A stretch of 64,000 bases of DNA from Nemophila menziesii (Eukaryota; Streptophyta; Magnoliopsida; Boraginales; Hydrophyllaceae). Each line of letters starts with the position of its first letter. Position 1 is the first letter of the stretch. The notes under the pieces were generated by a model that saw nothing but the letters and a program-made list of their open reading frames with translations, was not told the origin of the DNA and did no database searches. Both the position numbers and the translations under genes were made by a program. Below are positions 32,501-46,010 of the stretch, piece after piece. The stretch is from assembly GCA_029959085.1 (NCBI GenBank), contig JARWIR010000011.1, positions 12,587,840-12,651,839 of the forward strand, in the 5' to 3' direction.

Positions 32501-34630
32501 ATTATCATTGGGTGAAAAACTTGTTGACATGATTTGAGGAAATACACATGTCAAACATACAAATCATAATAAAGCAATGAATTAATTCACAAATTTTATG
32601 AAAATGATTCCAATTAAGATTTTGAGACTGTGAAGTTCATCAATAACTAGATTAGGATTACTGATTCAAGTATAATTATAGGTGTATGACCACTTAAGTT
32701 GGCCAAGTACAAAACTTTTTAATAGTAAATGAATCAATGAGACAAGTTCTCCCATTCGGTTTTAATTTAAAAATTTGGAATACATTTACTGTGATAAGTT
32801 CTAATATCTTGAACATCATTATTTAAAATGATCTATTTGAAATCTCATGCAAGTGTAAATGAATAGATGATGGCCCAAGGAAAGTGACCTACCGACAGAT
32901 GAAATTATTTTAAAAAAAAAGTCCAAAAGTAATGACCGCTGAAAGAAAAATACAACAATGGATCAAAATAAAAAAAAATCTTAATCAACTCCATAAAAAA
33001 TAATACTCTTACATAAAAATCAAAACAACAAAGCTAACTACCATCATACTAAAATATTCTTAAAAAATAAATTACACTATATTTGTAAGATAAATTAATT
33101 GAAAATAATTCTACTTAAAAAATTAATTAATTGAGAAGATTTAATCAAATAATAAGATAAATTGATACCCGTGTCTAACAACAACACGGCCTAGAAAACT
33201 AACCTCTTGGCCCATAACCCATAAACCCAATCCATTTTAAATTATTAGATCCTATCTTAACCTAAAAAAATGCCATACTCAAAATTTGTCTATCAACTAT
33301 ATGGAATGTCAAAGCCTACTCTATCTTCTCTCATGCTACCTTTGTTTTACCGTCGAACCTGAATCTGTATGTGTTTTTGAGGTAATTGATTTTATTAGAG
33401 ATTATTTTTTAAAAAATAAAATAATTGCCTATTTTTATTATGTGGTAGGGGTAACCGGCCCAAATCCGCCAGTGTATATAATAATTCGTAAATTTAAAGC
33501 TAAAGAAAAATATTGATTTGCCTAATTAAGTATAATTATTTGTGTTGTTTTTTCTTTAATTGTACATAGATGAATTATTATATATTTCAGTATTTTCTTA
33601 GTAACTTTTCTGTTGCATCTATTAAAAAATTAGATTAAAATATAATTATAACATAATTTTAATCTAGGGTGTTCATTCAGTTATAGCAATCAAATCATTA
33701 TTTGATGCAATATTGATAGTTAAATTTAATAAGATGTGTATAAAAAATATTATAGACAAAAAGAAAAAAGAATAAGATTGTTGGACATGCCATTTTAATC
33801 AACCACCACAATCTACTTAGTTGGTGAGGTAAGATTCTTGTTAGTTTAGATTAAAATTTTGTAGATTTTTATCTTTTTTTCTAGAGGCAGTGTGCAGTAT
33901 TAGCAGTTTAAGTGACATTTTCCATTTCTTGTATAATTAAATAAAAAAGTAGTAGACTGATATTGATTAATAAATGCACAAAACACATTAAATTATTTGG
34001 TGCTCATCCTTATTAGGTTTTTAAATTTTTAAACCATGAATTAATTTATTTTTATGTTATAAAAACAAGTTATTATTTATGTTAAACAATTATTAGTTAT
34101 ATTTAATTGATCATATTTTGGCATATTATGTTGTTTTATTGTCAAACTAATTTTTTTAACATATATGATTTTGATGATATAATAAAAACTATCAAATTGA
34201 AAATTGCCTAAATTCTAACTAATGGATTGTCTCAATTTTCTCATACACTCACATTTTCTCTATTCAATATTACTTCTATATTTATAATTTTCTTTGTGGA
34301 ATAATGAGTTCAATGACAAAGTTTACTTGTTAAATGCTGATTCCACTTGTTTAATTAGTTAATACTTTTTAATATGGTCGGTTGTATTGAATTAGAGAGA
34401 TTTATTGCTTTTGTATAAATTATTTAGTTATTCTCTATAGTTTATTTTTTGTGTTAATTGAAAAATGGGTCCCTATGTTATGTGAAATAGCGAAAGATAT
34501 CCGTGTTATACATTTAGATTAACATTACAAATATACCATCCATGCAGGTATATTAGCTAAATTTGAAATAACATACATTTATGTTGTACTTTATGATTCA
34601 CAAGTAATATACTTCATGATACAGAACTAA
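29503..34630. other. Noncoding: rest of duplicated unit and AT-rich start of copy C
   Basis: 29503-32302 duplicates 24421-27220, including the GC-rich block at 30134-30372. 32303-34630 matches 17950-20390 (AT-rich, CCCATAACCCATAAACCC at about 33214, GGGGTAACCGGCCC at 33450). No ORF supported. Confidence 0.65.
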
Positions 34631-34881
34631 GAAGAGATTGAAGCCCTTTGCAATCATGTGAGCGTCGATAAAACTGTGTTGAAATTGTGGCTACACTCTA
34701 ACAAAGCCACATTTGGAAAAAACTAACACACTTCCGCTTCTGCTTTCGCCACCCCAATCACCACCACCACCACCTCTATTGCTCCAATGTTTCGCAGTCG
34801 CAAGAAGGGTATTAACATTGGTGGAGCCTCAAGTGAAAGTGAGGAGTCTTGTGGTGATCGTGTGGTGATCGTGTGGTGTAG
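34631..34881 (+). pseudogene. ZF-HD homeodomain fragment, copy C
   Basis: Starts at the same point as copy B (EEIEALCNHVSVDKTVLKLW, LHSNKATFGK) and has a stop shortly after the homeodomain. The Thr-rich stretch and RSRKKGINIGGASSESEESC follow after a shift. A short duplication of GTGGTGATC lies near the end. The K after the N keeps the usual NNK pattern better than copy B, so copies diverged independently from a common source. Confidence 0.78.
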
Positions 34882-35587
34882 AGATTGATCTTCATTCGGT
34901 TTGGTTGTTTGAGTTTTTTTTCTTTTTATATTTCGGTTTAGCCGGTTAAAAAATTCACTAAAAAAATCATATTAGTGTTTTATGTTTTAGAGGTACAAAT
35001 TAGAGATTAGGTAAATTTAATTAGTTCGTTTAAATCTCTAGAGTTATGTTCATTTGTCCTCTTTGTTCTCACCTAAGTTAAACTAAACCATTTTCCCAGC
35101 TTATGTAACTTCTTTTTTTGTTTAGTATACATATATAATTTTTATCAAAATAAGGGGCCTAATTTAAATTTTTACTTTAAACTTTCAAATTCCCAAATTC
35201 TGGTTTAAGTATATTGATGCATAATAATATATATTTCTTGGCAAAAAATAACTAAAACAATATGTACATCAGATAAGTATTACCTTTGTAAATTATTAAC
35301 AGTAAATTGTGTACAAAAAATTAGTACCACACCAAATTTTGGACATAAAAAGTAATAACAAGAGAACATAATCAATTAATTAAAAAATCATTTGCTGTAA
35401 TAAAGGAGTTATGCATAGATTAAGAGACTGAGCAACCTCAAGAAACTCTTCTAAGAGTTTGATAAACTCTATTTGATACTGCAAGCTAACGTGTTTGCTC
35501 CTTGTATTTAATCCCTTTATTCCTTCTTGTAAATTTTATAATATATGTGACTAAATTTTAAAAAAAGTAAATGGACAATATTGGTCA
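34882..35587. other. Noncoding flank of ZF-HD copy C, ending in a deletion junction
   Basis: Matches 20612-21355. At 35584-35589 (GTCATT) it jumps directly into gag, so both LTR remnants and the primer site are missing in this unit. GTCATT is present in both parents of the junction (microhomology). Confidence 0.65.
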
Positions 35588-36300
35588 TTGAGTATAGCCG
35601 AGTTAGTGTATGTTATTTGTCACATGAAATGCGGGAGATTTTGGAGCCATCATATTAAGGTAGGGTGGATAATAAATAAACTATGGTTGGTTTCTATATC
35701 ACAAAATATGAGCTTTTTTTAATGGAGCTCGATAAAACCTCAAATGCAATGCATCAAAGATTCTCAAACATTGTAAACACCTTGAAGACTATTGGTCAAA
35801 CCTACATCAACACAGAGAAATGCTAAAAATTTAATTATGTTCTTTCAAAGATATACAAGTCAAAGATAACGCCTACAAGAGACACAAAGGATCTCTAAAA
35901 ATTAACGGTTCATGAGCTTATATAAAATCTAATGACGAAAGAACATGTGTTTGAAGACGATATATTAAGAGACGATGCTTTGAAAGAGAGTTAAAGAATG
36001 CATTGTCTTTCATGCTTCAATTATCAAGAAGAAGGAAATAAAGTAAAAGAAGAAAAGTGAAGGGATGAGAATTCCTATGAAGAAGAGACTAGTGAAGATT
36101 AAGATCTGGCTATGTTGGCAAAAGATATGAAGAGATTTATAAGATATAAAAGATTTTCCAAATAAGAAGCTCTCACACCCCTTTTAAAAAGAATGTTAGA
36201 GCCATCAAGCAAGAAGAACCTACTTGCTATAATTGTAAGAAGATAGGACATATCAAAAAATATTTTCCTTTTTTACACAAAGAAAATCTAAGAAGGATAC
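35588..36300 (+). pseudogene. Copia gag (UBN2) pseudogene, copy C, with zinc knuckle
   Basis: Begins inside UBN2 (IEYSRVSVCYLSHEMREILE), then KYELF, IVNTLKTIGQTYIN and KTKITPTRDTKDL-like stretches with stops and shifts. At 36225-36266 it keeps a readable knuckle, CYNCKKIGHIKKYF: three of four ligands in CX2CX4HX4C, with Y replacing the last C. No LINE fragment. This copy best proves the gag identity. Confidence 0.8.
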
Positions 36301-39300
36301 TCATTCAAATATCACTTGGGATGGTCAAAAGTGCGATGAATAAGAGAATGAAAGCTAGCATGTGAACCAAGTATTATTCTTGGCGGATATGAAAAATATG
36401 AAGATGCTACTTGATATGATAACCACTCAACACATTAGATGAATGACGATGGTTAACTCAATATGAATTAATGGTAAATGATGAGGTATCATCTAAATAT
36501 AGTATTTCTTTATCAAATGGTGTTACTAGTGAGGAAGATAGTCATGATGCTTTTAGTTCTCTTATATAACTCACTACATTCTTAAATTATCATGCACAAA
36601 CTTTCAACTATTATTTTTAGGTAAAAAAGTAATTCTCTATATGTAAAGCACTTTAACAATTTTTTGCATGGTGTTAGATGTATAGGTAAAAATAACTAGT
36701 ACTCATTATCGAGGTCTTGTTTGGAAACATTTTTTTGTTTTGGAAGCTAAAAGCACTACTGAATGGAAGAAACTTTAAAAACAATTGATTATTTGTAAAA
36801 ATATTATAAGTGTTTTAAAGGGGTTTATAATTATAATTTTCTAACATACTTTCATTATTATTTTCACGTTGTATTTTTATTGATATAATTTATGTATTGA
36901 ACAATAAAATAGAGATTTGGTGACACAATTTTTGTCCTTTGCCGACGATATTGGCGCCATATACGTTGTCGACGCTACAACCAGCGTAGTCTACGTGAGA
37001 ATCGTTTTTTAAAAACGACGTTTTCAGTACATTGTCTCTATTGTGCATCGTTATTATGGACGTATATAACAAAGCGTCACCTACACCAGGAGCATTGGTA
37101 GATAGGTTATAGGATTTGCGGACGCTTTACCCTCATAACTTCGACAAACGGATTATAGGTTTTGCAGACGCTTTACCACATAACGTCACCAAATGGGTTA
37201 TATATATTGCAGTAAAACATATTTACATAGAGTCGAGAATGGGTGGAATTATGGTTGACACATTGACACTTTGCGTGGCTAATTATTGCAAATAAATGTT
37301 GACATGAATAAATTATGTGTTACAAAATATTTTAAATATATATTAACACACAATTTTTAATTTTTCCTGCAATAATACAAAGAAAGTACATATTGTTGAA
37401 GTTACTTTTTCACAACTTTACACATGAATATATTGAATAGATAACTCGAGAAAACAATCGACAATGTTGATTCGCTTATCATTAAAATTGCATAATTCCT
37501 CCCACATATCTCTAAGAGCTGCAACAGAGATTTTTTATCTTTTGGAAATGAAACAAGTTCAAGGAAGCATTTCCCAAGCTTTTATTTTAATGCGTCTATA
37601 CTAGGTTTTAGAGACTCACAGATATTGCTATTTGTAGTAAAACAAAGCTTTAATTTATTTTACACATGCCACCTTAGGCTCCTTAGAAAGTGATCTACCT
37701 ACGATTTTGAATCTGACAATGCTTTTTACCACCTATCACCATTTTTCAATTGTACTAAAATAAGATAAATTTACTGTACCTTCTTCACTAGAAGGTCTTG
37801 ATTCTTTAAAAGAAAATTTCTTAAAAGAAAATTTCTTGAAAAGAGTCATTGAAACTACATCATTCAATAAGTTCAATTTGTACGTATCTAGTCCCCTTCA
37901 CACATATCTTGACCTTAGCAAAACTTTTCAACCAGGTATTAAAAAAATTTACTTAGATTAAGACCATACATCATCAGGTCTTTCCTAAAAAAGGCATCTA
38001 CCATTTTGACAAAATTGCCCATTATAAGCACCCATGATGAAAAGGAGAGACTCCTTCTAAGACATGGGACAATATTATAACATCAGTTTTCGTACACTTG
38101 TTTTCTATTTTGAGATTTTTCTACACATTGGCTTATTTTCTACTTCGAGATTGCTTCCACAAAATAATCTAAAAAAATTCTCCATTCCTTTTTTTCAAAT
38201 CAATCATACATCAACCTAAACTGTGTTTGCAAGTGAGATCAATATACAGGCCAAATGTTTAAAATTATTAACAATTTAAATATCCATTTCAAAATTGAGT
38301 TAATAAACATCAAGATGTTTCTAGAAAAAAACGTAGTATAGAAGAATATTCTTGCCAAAAACTCATAAATTTCACTCACAAAATATGTAATTTGATCGAA
38401 CCTTCCACAATCCGAGAAAAATAACTTGGAATTACTTCAATGCACAATAAGGGCTTCTCCTTTTGTATCTTAGATCATCTGCAGCCACTACTGCTAATGA
38501 ATATTTATTGGAAAAATAAATAAATTAAACAAGCCAGTATAAGAGAAAATTGTCTACTCTAACATCCCCTTAGTGAAATGAGAACATCACTGTTCATAGG
38601 TAAAAGCAACCTACTAGCATAATATGACACTTTTTAGAAGAGAAAATACTGGGCAAATGCTGGGGTCTGTGGGTGAGTCTGAATTTGATATTTTTCTAGT
38701 AATTTAAACTTGGAAGATGAGTTTGACTAACAAAAAGAATAAAAATGGAAGAGAATAGTTTGAAGTTTTATGATTAATGTTATGGATTATACTTATTTTT
38801 ATTGTCCAAAAAAGAAGTTTATACTTGTTTTTTATTTTAAGTTCCCAAAAAAAATGTTTTTTATTGGTTTAATTAAAAAATATAAAAATAATTTAATAGT
38901 TGTTAAAGGATAAAATAAAGGTAGATAATTATATTGTATTAAAATAAAAAAATATTCATAATATTATGTATATAATATTTATAATTACATATATATTTTT
39001 ATTTAAATTAATAAAATCAAAATATAAATTTGAATATTGTATAAAATAATTAGTGTGTGTAAGTATATTATTATACATAAAAATAAAAATATAATATTTT
39101 AGATACTTAATTCTAGTGAAAAAACATTTATTTTAATCTAAATGGTTATTATACTTATAAATAGAGTTCTAGTTGAGATGGATATTTTACATGTTATCAT
39201 TGGGTGAAAAACTTGTTGAAATGATTTGAGAAAATACACATGTCAAACACACAAATCATAGTACAGAAACGAATTAACTCACAAATTTTATGAAAATAAT

Positions 39301-41072
39301 TCAAATTCAGATTTTGAGACAGTAAAATTCCAAGTCGTCAAAACCTAGATTAGGATTACTGGTTTAATTATATTTATAGGTGTATGACCACTTACGAGCC
39401 AAGGGAAAAACTTAATAATAGTAAACGAATCAATGAAACAAGATCTCCCATTTGGTTCTAATTTACAAATTTGGAATACATTTAACGTGGTAAGTTCTCA
39501 TATCTGGAATATAATTATTTAAAATGATCTATTTGAAATCTCGCGAAGTGAATATGAATAGACGATCGCCCGAGGGAAGTAAACTACCGACATGATGAAA
39601 TTAGTTTAAAAATAAGAGTCCAAAAGTAATAACATTGAAAGAAAAATACATAAATATCAACGTTAGAAGATAAAAAAGACTCCTATGATAATTTATTTTT
39701 TAGAAAATACTCGCACAAACAACAAACAACAAGAAAACCAAAACCAAACAATGGATCAAAATAAAAACAATTGTAATCAACTCCGTAAAAAATAGTACTC
39801 TTACATAGAAATCAAAGCAACAAAGCTAACTACCACTCATACTTAAATATTCTTAAAAAATAAATGACACAATATTTGTAAGATATAATATTGATAATAA
39901 TTCTCCCAAAAAATTAATTAATTGATACTCTTGTCTAACACCAACACGACCCAAAAAACTAACCTCTTGGCTCATAACCCATAAACCCAAGTCATTTTAA
40001 ATTATCAGATCATATCTTAACCTAAAAAATGTCATACTTTAAATTTGTTTCAAGTATATGGAATGTCAAAACCTACTTTATCCTCTCTCATACTACCTTT
40101 GTTTTATCGTAGAACCTAAATCTGAAATATGTATGTGTTTTTTAGGTAATTATTTTTATTAGAGATTATTTTCTAAAAAAATAAAATAATTGCCTATTTT
40201 TATTAATGCGTGGGGTAGCGGATCTGGGCTCGTGTATATAATAATTAGTAATTTAAAGTGAAAGAAAAATATTAATTTCGCTAAGTAAGTATAATTATTT
40301 GGGTTGTTTTTTGTTTAATTGTACTCAGATGAATTATTATATATTTCAGTATTTTCTTAATAACTTTTCTGTTGCATCTATTCAAAAATTATATTAATAA
40401 ATAATTATAATATACTTGTAATTGATGGTGTTTTATAGAAATCAAATCATTAATACATGTAATTTTTACAGTGAAATTTAATGAGATGTGTATAAAAATA
40501 TTCAATGTATATTAATATATTTTACATAGAACCTCATGTCAAGAATAATATTATTACCTACAAAAGAAAAAAGAATAAGATTGTAGGACATGCCATTTCA
40601 ATCAACCACCACAATCTAATTAGTTGTTGAGGTAAGATTCTTGTTAGTTTAGATTAAAATTTTGTAGATTTTTATCTTTTTTCTAAAGGTTGTGTGCAGT
40701 GTTAGCAGTTTAAGTAACATTTACCATTTCTTGTATAATTGGATGAAAAAGTAATAGACTAATATTAATTGATAAATGCACACAACACATTAAGTTATTT
40801 GGTGCTCATCCTAATTAGGTTTTTTAATTTTTAAACCATGAATTAATTTATTTTTATTTTAAAAAAAACTTATTATTTTATGGCCAAAATTATTAGTTAT
40901 ATTTAATTGATCTCTCTTTTGGAATATTATGATGTTTTATTGTCAAACTAATTATTTTTAATATATATGATTTTGGTGATATAATAAAAAACTATAATAT
41001 TAAAATTTGCCTAATTTGTAACTAATGGGTTGTCTCAATTTTCTCGATACACTCACATTTTCTCTATTCAAT
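36301..41072. other. Noncoding: end of copy C and AT-rich start of copy D
   Basis: Includes the GC-rich repeat block at 36944-37225, the ATCTGCAGCCACT landmark near 38478, the GATGAGTTTGACTAAC start of copy D at about 38716, and the CCCATAACCCA landmark near 39975. No supported ORF. Confidence 0.65.
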
Positions 41073-42954
41073 TGTAACGCCCTAGTTCAAACCTAACACC
41101 GACTAGGACGGTACATGCCACACTCCCCAAGAGTAGGATCCCTTCGGAAGTGCAAGACCAAACTCAACGGTCAAATAACACAACTAGAGTAGTCCAAGCT
41201 ATGTTAAGTAAATAGGATTCTTACTAGATAATAATTCTTAATCCAACCCATACAAAAGTATCTAAACCTGAAATTGTTTAAATTGCCTCACAGGGCAAAA
41301 ACAAAATCATACAAAACTCAACTTAAAACTTTGACTAAGTATATTAAAAAAATACAAGAAGAAAGTAAATTGTTTCCAAAACAATAAGTTAATTTAGAAG
41401 CTACTCGGGCCATGGTCTAATGACATTCTCGCTCATGATTCTCACCTTGTTATCCCTGATCTGAAAAATATACATCATAGAGAAAAAAATACAAAAAGGG
41501 TGAGCGAATCAACTTGCTTAGTAAAGAGGGGTCTCCTGAAAGACGAAAATGCAAGGACAAGAGTGAAATTAAATGAATGGAGTACCAAAGAAAATGCACG
41601 ATATTAAGCCGTTACAAAATCCTGAAATACAACGCAATGAAGTACACTACATGATGACTCAATAATAGTAACGTATAACTTTACAATCGTCCGGCAACAC
41701 GTAACACACAATAACACAAGGCGGCCCCATACATTGGGCAACCCTACACAGGGGTTTATGTGGCCTTATACACTAGGCGTTTATGTGGCCTTATACACTA
41801 GGCGACCCTACACAGGGTTCTGAGATCTCGACACATACGACACTCTCGTACTTAACGGGAATAAACCACCACGATTCAAAATGTCACAACTGACCCAAAC
41901 AGAACCTTCAAACATAAACAAACAATAATGGTTGAGTCATATTAAGTCTGATAAGTAAATATAAATACACTGTTTATTTTAAGATTAAAGAAATACAAAT
42001 TTGCAGACTTCTAGTTATCTAGTTTTATGGTTGATCAATTTTTTATTTGTTTATCTTAACATATACAACCAAATTCTTATATAATATCATTGGTGTAGGA
42101 TCATCCAATATTGGATGGAAGAATTTTCCTATAATCTATAGCATTAATTTCCAAATTCATAACTTATAATTACTTTCGTTCTCTTCTTTTCGATTCAGTT
42201 TAAATTTGAAATACATAATTAACCATTACATGCCCTATAACACTAAATTCTAATCACAAAAGTTTATTTTCTTTTCAGATCAGCAACCATCATTATCTAA
42301 TTTTCTTTTCAGACCAGTAGCCACCATTACCTCTTTTTCTTTTCATTCCTTTTGAAGTCAAAGAACAAACATTTTATATAAGCATAAGCATTATCTAAAT
42401 TAATTACCATAAATAATTTACATATTTGTTAACCGCCAGGAATGAAGATATCTATTAAAATTAGTTTTTTGTCCCTTTAGACTAACCGTCTCAAAGGAGG
42501 GAACATCAAAAATTCAATAGGAATTCTTTTCCTACTAGTAGGAATAATAAATAAAAACTTAAGAAATAGAAAAGGATAATTAATAAGAAATCAAAGGAGC
42601 ATGATTTAAGACACAGATATGAGATCAAAAGGAGGAAAGCAGAAACCCCACTTACCGTTTAATGTTTGATAGACGATTACTAGGTTGCCCCACCAGTATT
42701 TTCATGCTCGTTTTGATCGCCGGCTACAAGATAACTTAATTAATAATTCTCTTCCTTTTCTTATTTGACTCCCTCCTCCTTCACACAGAGGAGGCTCATG
42801 TAGATATAATACTAAAAAGAGGTCTGCTAAATGGGCTCATACTTAAATGGGTTTCAAATATTAATTGGGCTATCAAATATAAACTTTCCCAATTTATAAG
42901 GACTAAACAATAAATAATATAAAAATAAAAACGTTTACTGCTAGTGATGGGTCA
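41073..42954. mobile_element. 1.88-kb TG...CA insertion, possible solo LTR (unclassified)
   Basis: It interrupts a stretch that is continuous in sister copies (CTCTATTCAATATTAC at 34259 and 61236). It begins TGTAACGCCCTAGTT and ends GATGGGTCA. The flanking 5-mers are TCAAT and TTAAT, a possible target duplication with one change, but about 14 bp of host sequence are missing on the right. Inside are a duplicated segment (TTATGTGGCCTTATACACTAGGCG twice, 41757-41801) and no ORF. TG/CA ends and no coding suggest a solo LTR; orientation and family are unknown. Confidence 0.5.
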
Positions 42955-43070
42955 TTAATTTTTTTTGTGGAATAATGAGTTTAATGACAAAGTTTACTTG
43001 TTAAATGCTGATTTTACGTGTTTAATTAGTTACTATTTTTTTAATATGGTCGGGTTGTATTGAATGAGAA

Positions 43071-43238
43071 AGCCACACTTGGAAAAAAGAACACACTTCT
43101 GCTTCTACTTCCTTTTCTGCCACCCTAATCACCACCACCACCTCCATTGCTCCAAAGTTTCACAGCCGCAAGAAGGGTATCAACATTGGTAGATTCTCAA
43201 GTGCAAGTGAGGAGTTTCGTGGTGATCGTATGGTGTAG
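43071..43238 (+). pseudogene. ZF-HD homeodomain fragment, copy D
   Basis: Keeps only the part after the homeodomain helix (an ATLGKK-like start, Thr-rich stretch, HSRKKGINIGRFSSASEEF) and a stop at 43236-43238. The homeodomain half is deleted: the join GAATGAGAAAGCCACAC lies at 43070. Confidence 0.72.
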
Positions 43239-44095
43239 AGACTGGATCTTCTTTGGGTTTGGTTGTTTAAGTTTTTTTTCTTTTTCAGTTTAGCCGGTTA
43301 AAAAATCATATTAGTGTTTTAAGTTTTAGAAGTACAAATTAGAGATTAAGGTAAATTAAATCAGTTCGTTTAAATCTCTAGAGTTATGTTCATTTGTCCT
43401 CTTAGTTCTCACCTAACTTATACTAAACCATTTTCACAGCTTATGTAACTTCTTTTTTAGTTTAGTATACATAATTAATTTTTATCAAAAGAAGGGGCCT
43501 AATTTAAATTTTTACTTAAAACCTTCCAATTCCAAGATTCAGATTCGAGTAACGCTATAAGCCCATAAATAATCTACAAGGATTGATGCATAAAAATATA
43601 TTTCTTGGCAAAAATAACTAAAATAATATGTACATTGGATAGGTATCACCTATGTAAATTATTAACAGTAAATTGTGTATAAAAAGTTTTGTACTACACC
43701 AAATTATGGACATAAACACTGATAGCAAGAGACCATAATCGATTAACTAAAAAAATCACGTGTTGTAACCGCAAGAAATCTTCAAAGAGTTCGATAATAA
43801 CTGGAAACTCTATTTGATACAGCAAGCTAACATGTTTTCTCCTTGTATTTAATCCCTTTATTCCTTCTTGTAAAATTTATAATATAAGTGACTAAATTGT
43901 CAAAAAGTTAAATGGACAATGTTGGTCATTTCCCTTTCTTTCTTTCTTTATTTAATTTATGTTTGTGCTGTTTGACTGTGTCACAAAACAAAGGAAGGGA
44001 CTAGTTCTCACCGATCATCTGTATCAGATATTGATGTAGTAGGAAGTTGAGAAAAAGGAGAAATGAAAGTAAACTTAAAACTCAAGTATTATTTT
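43239..44095. other. Noncoding flank of ZF-HD copy D
   Basis: Matches 20612-21516. No ORF. Confidence 0.6.
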
Positions 44096-44552
44096 GAGGT
44101 TTCCCCCCTAAGTCTACGTTGACGGGAGTTAGGAGGAATACAAAAATATGGCTATTGTGTATGTATCATACAATTCTCCCTTAGATAATAATCATAAAAC
44201 AAGGCTAGTGGGGATTTCTTGCTAGTTCTCGAGCTAAACTCTCATAAATCTTCTCTTCCATATGTTATTTTCATGTCCTTTCTTTTCTTTATTCAAATTA
44301 GTTATTAATTGTTTAGAGTCATAAAACAAAATAAATATTTTAGTGTCTTTAGCGTATTATCTTATCAACTCCTTTTATTGGACTAAGTAATTGAATTATT
44401 TATAGCTTACTTTCATAGATCCTGAGAACAAATCTTACATATCAATTATGTCTTGCAAAAGATCTGTGCATTTGTAGTGAGTTTCTCGTAGTGGTATAAG
44501 GTGTTTGTTCTTTTATTTATATCATTATTTTATCATACCCTTGCAACCACCA
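44096..44552 (+). repeat. Athila-like LTR remnant, copy D
   Basis: Same layout as 21517-21967 (CTAGTGGGGATT, GAGCTAAACTCTCATA, AAGGTGTTTG, CAACCACCA end). Confidence 0.62.
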
Positions 44553-44994
44553 GGTTATACTTAGTTCCTCGTGATTGTAATAGAACATATATTTGCTTCA
44601 ATTTTGTGAAGTGGTTGTAAAGGGTTTGTGTTCTAACCGCCGGGTTAAAGAGACATGAAGATTAGGTAAGAATCTTGCAAATACTAAGGTGGACACCTTA
44701 GTTAGTGGAGTAGGAAAACTAAACCATTCAACATCGTTGTGTATCTTTTTTTCCCTACAATCTTTACAATCCCCACTCTATATGTTCGATTAAATTATTT
44801 TATGAATATTACATCACTTAGTATCTATTAACTTTCTCTAACTTATGGTATTCAAGATAACTTACAGAATAAAATCTTATATTGTCTTTTAATTTTATCT
44901 ACTTGAAATAAAATCAGCCTATTAATTTCCATTGTCATATTCAATCCAGTTTCTAAAACTTATATTGAATATTAGTTGGTATCAAATCCTAGCT
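44553..44994 (+). repeat. Copia-like LTR end and primer site, copy D
   Basis: Same as 21968-22380. Primer-site-like TTGGTATCAAATCC at 44977-44990. Here the gag leader follows directly, showing the ancestral state without the LINE fragment. Confidence 0.6.
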
Positions 44995-45032
44995 CTATTT
45001 TTTACTTAACATTTTCTAGAGTAGAAAAAACA

Positions 45033-46010
45033 TTGATACTAACCAACCCGAAGGTTCATGCTCTACTAGACCTTCGTCCTTTTCAAGTATAAACTACTTT
45101 GAGGGGGAGAAAAGAAATGAGATTTATATCAAAGGATTGACTATATTTTATGGATGGTTATGAAAGATGGTATTAGGTTCCTTTCCAATATGAAACTGGC
45201 ATAATGATGAAAGATCACAAATATCTCACTCCTAATGATATATTCAAACTGACCAACAAAAACAATGCAATGGATACACTCACTTGCAAATTGAGTGTCA
45301 TTGAGTCATTGAGTATAATCGAGTTATTTAATGTTATTCGCCTCATGAAATGTGGGAGCTTTTGGAGCCATCATATAAAGGTAATGTGGGTATCAAATAA
45401 ACTATGGTTGGCCTCTATATCACAAAATATGAGTTTTTTTGAATGGAGCCCGATAAAACCTCAAATGCAATGCATCAAATATTCTCAAACATCGTAAACA
45501 CTTTAAAGACTATTGGTAAAACCTACAACAACAAAGACCAATGCTAGAAACTTAAATATGTTCTTCCAAAGAAATACAAGTCAAAGATAACGCTTACAAG
45601 AGACACAAAGGATCTCTAAAAATTGACGGTTCATGAGCTTATATGAAATATCATGACAAAAGAACATGTATTGAAAGATGAAATATTAAGAGATGATGCT
45701 TTGAAAGAGAGTTAAAAAATCCATTGCCTTTCATGCTTCAATTAGCAAGAAGGAGGAAAGAAAGGAAAAGAATAAAAGTGAAGGGGAAAGGAATTCCTAT
45801 GAAGAAGATACTAGTGAAGATTAAGAACTGGCTATGCTGGCACAAGATATGAAGAGATTTATAAGATATAAAAGATATTCCAAAGAAGAAGCTCTCACAC
45901 TACTTTTAAAAAGAATGTGAGAGCCATCAAGTAAGAATAATCTACTTGCTATATAGTTGTAAGAAGTTATGGCGTACCAAAAAAAATTTCCTTTTTTACG
46001 CAAAGAAAAT
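45033..46010 (+). pseudogene. Copia gag (UBN2) pseudogene, copy D (no LINE)
   Basis: The leader and gag start are present (the ATG is mutated to ATT in ACATTGATACTAACCAACC; copy F keeps ATGGATTCTAACCAAC). Readable parts are MVMKDGIRF-like and PFQYETG, MKDHKYLTPNDIFKLTNKNN, AMDTLTCKLSVIE, HEMWELLEPSY and KTIGKTYNNKDQC. The zinc-knuckle area near 45950 is broken. It serves as reference for locating both LINE breakpoints in copies B and B'. Confidence 0.78.
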
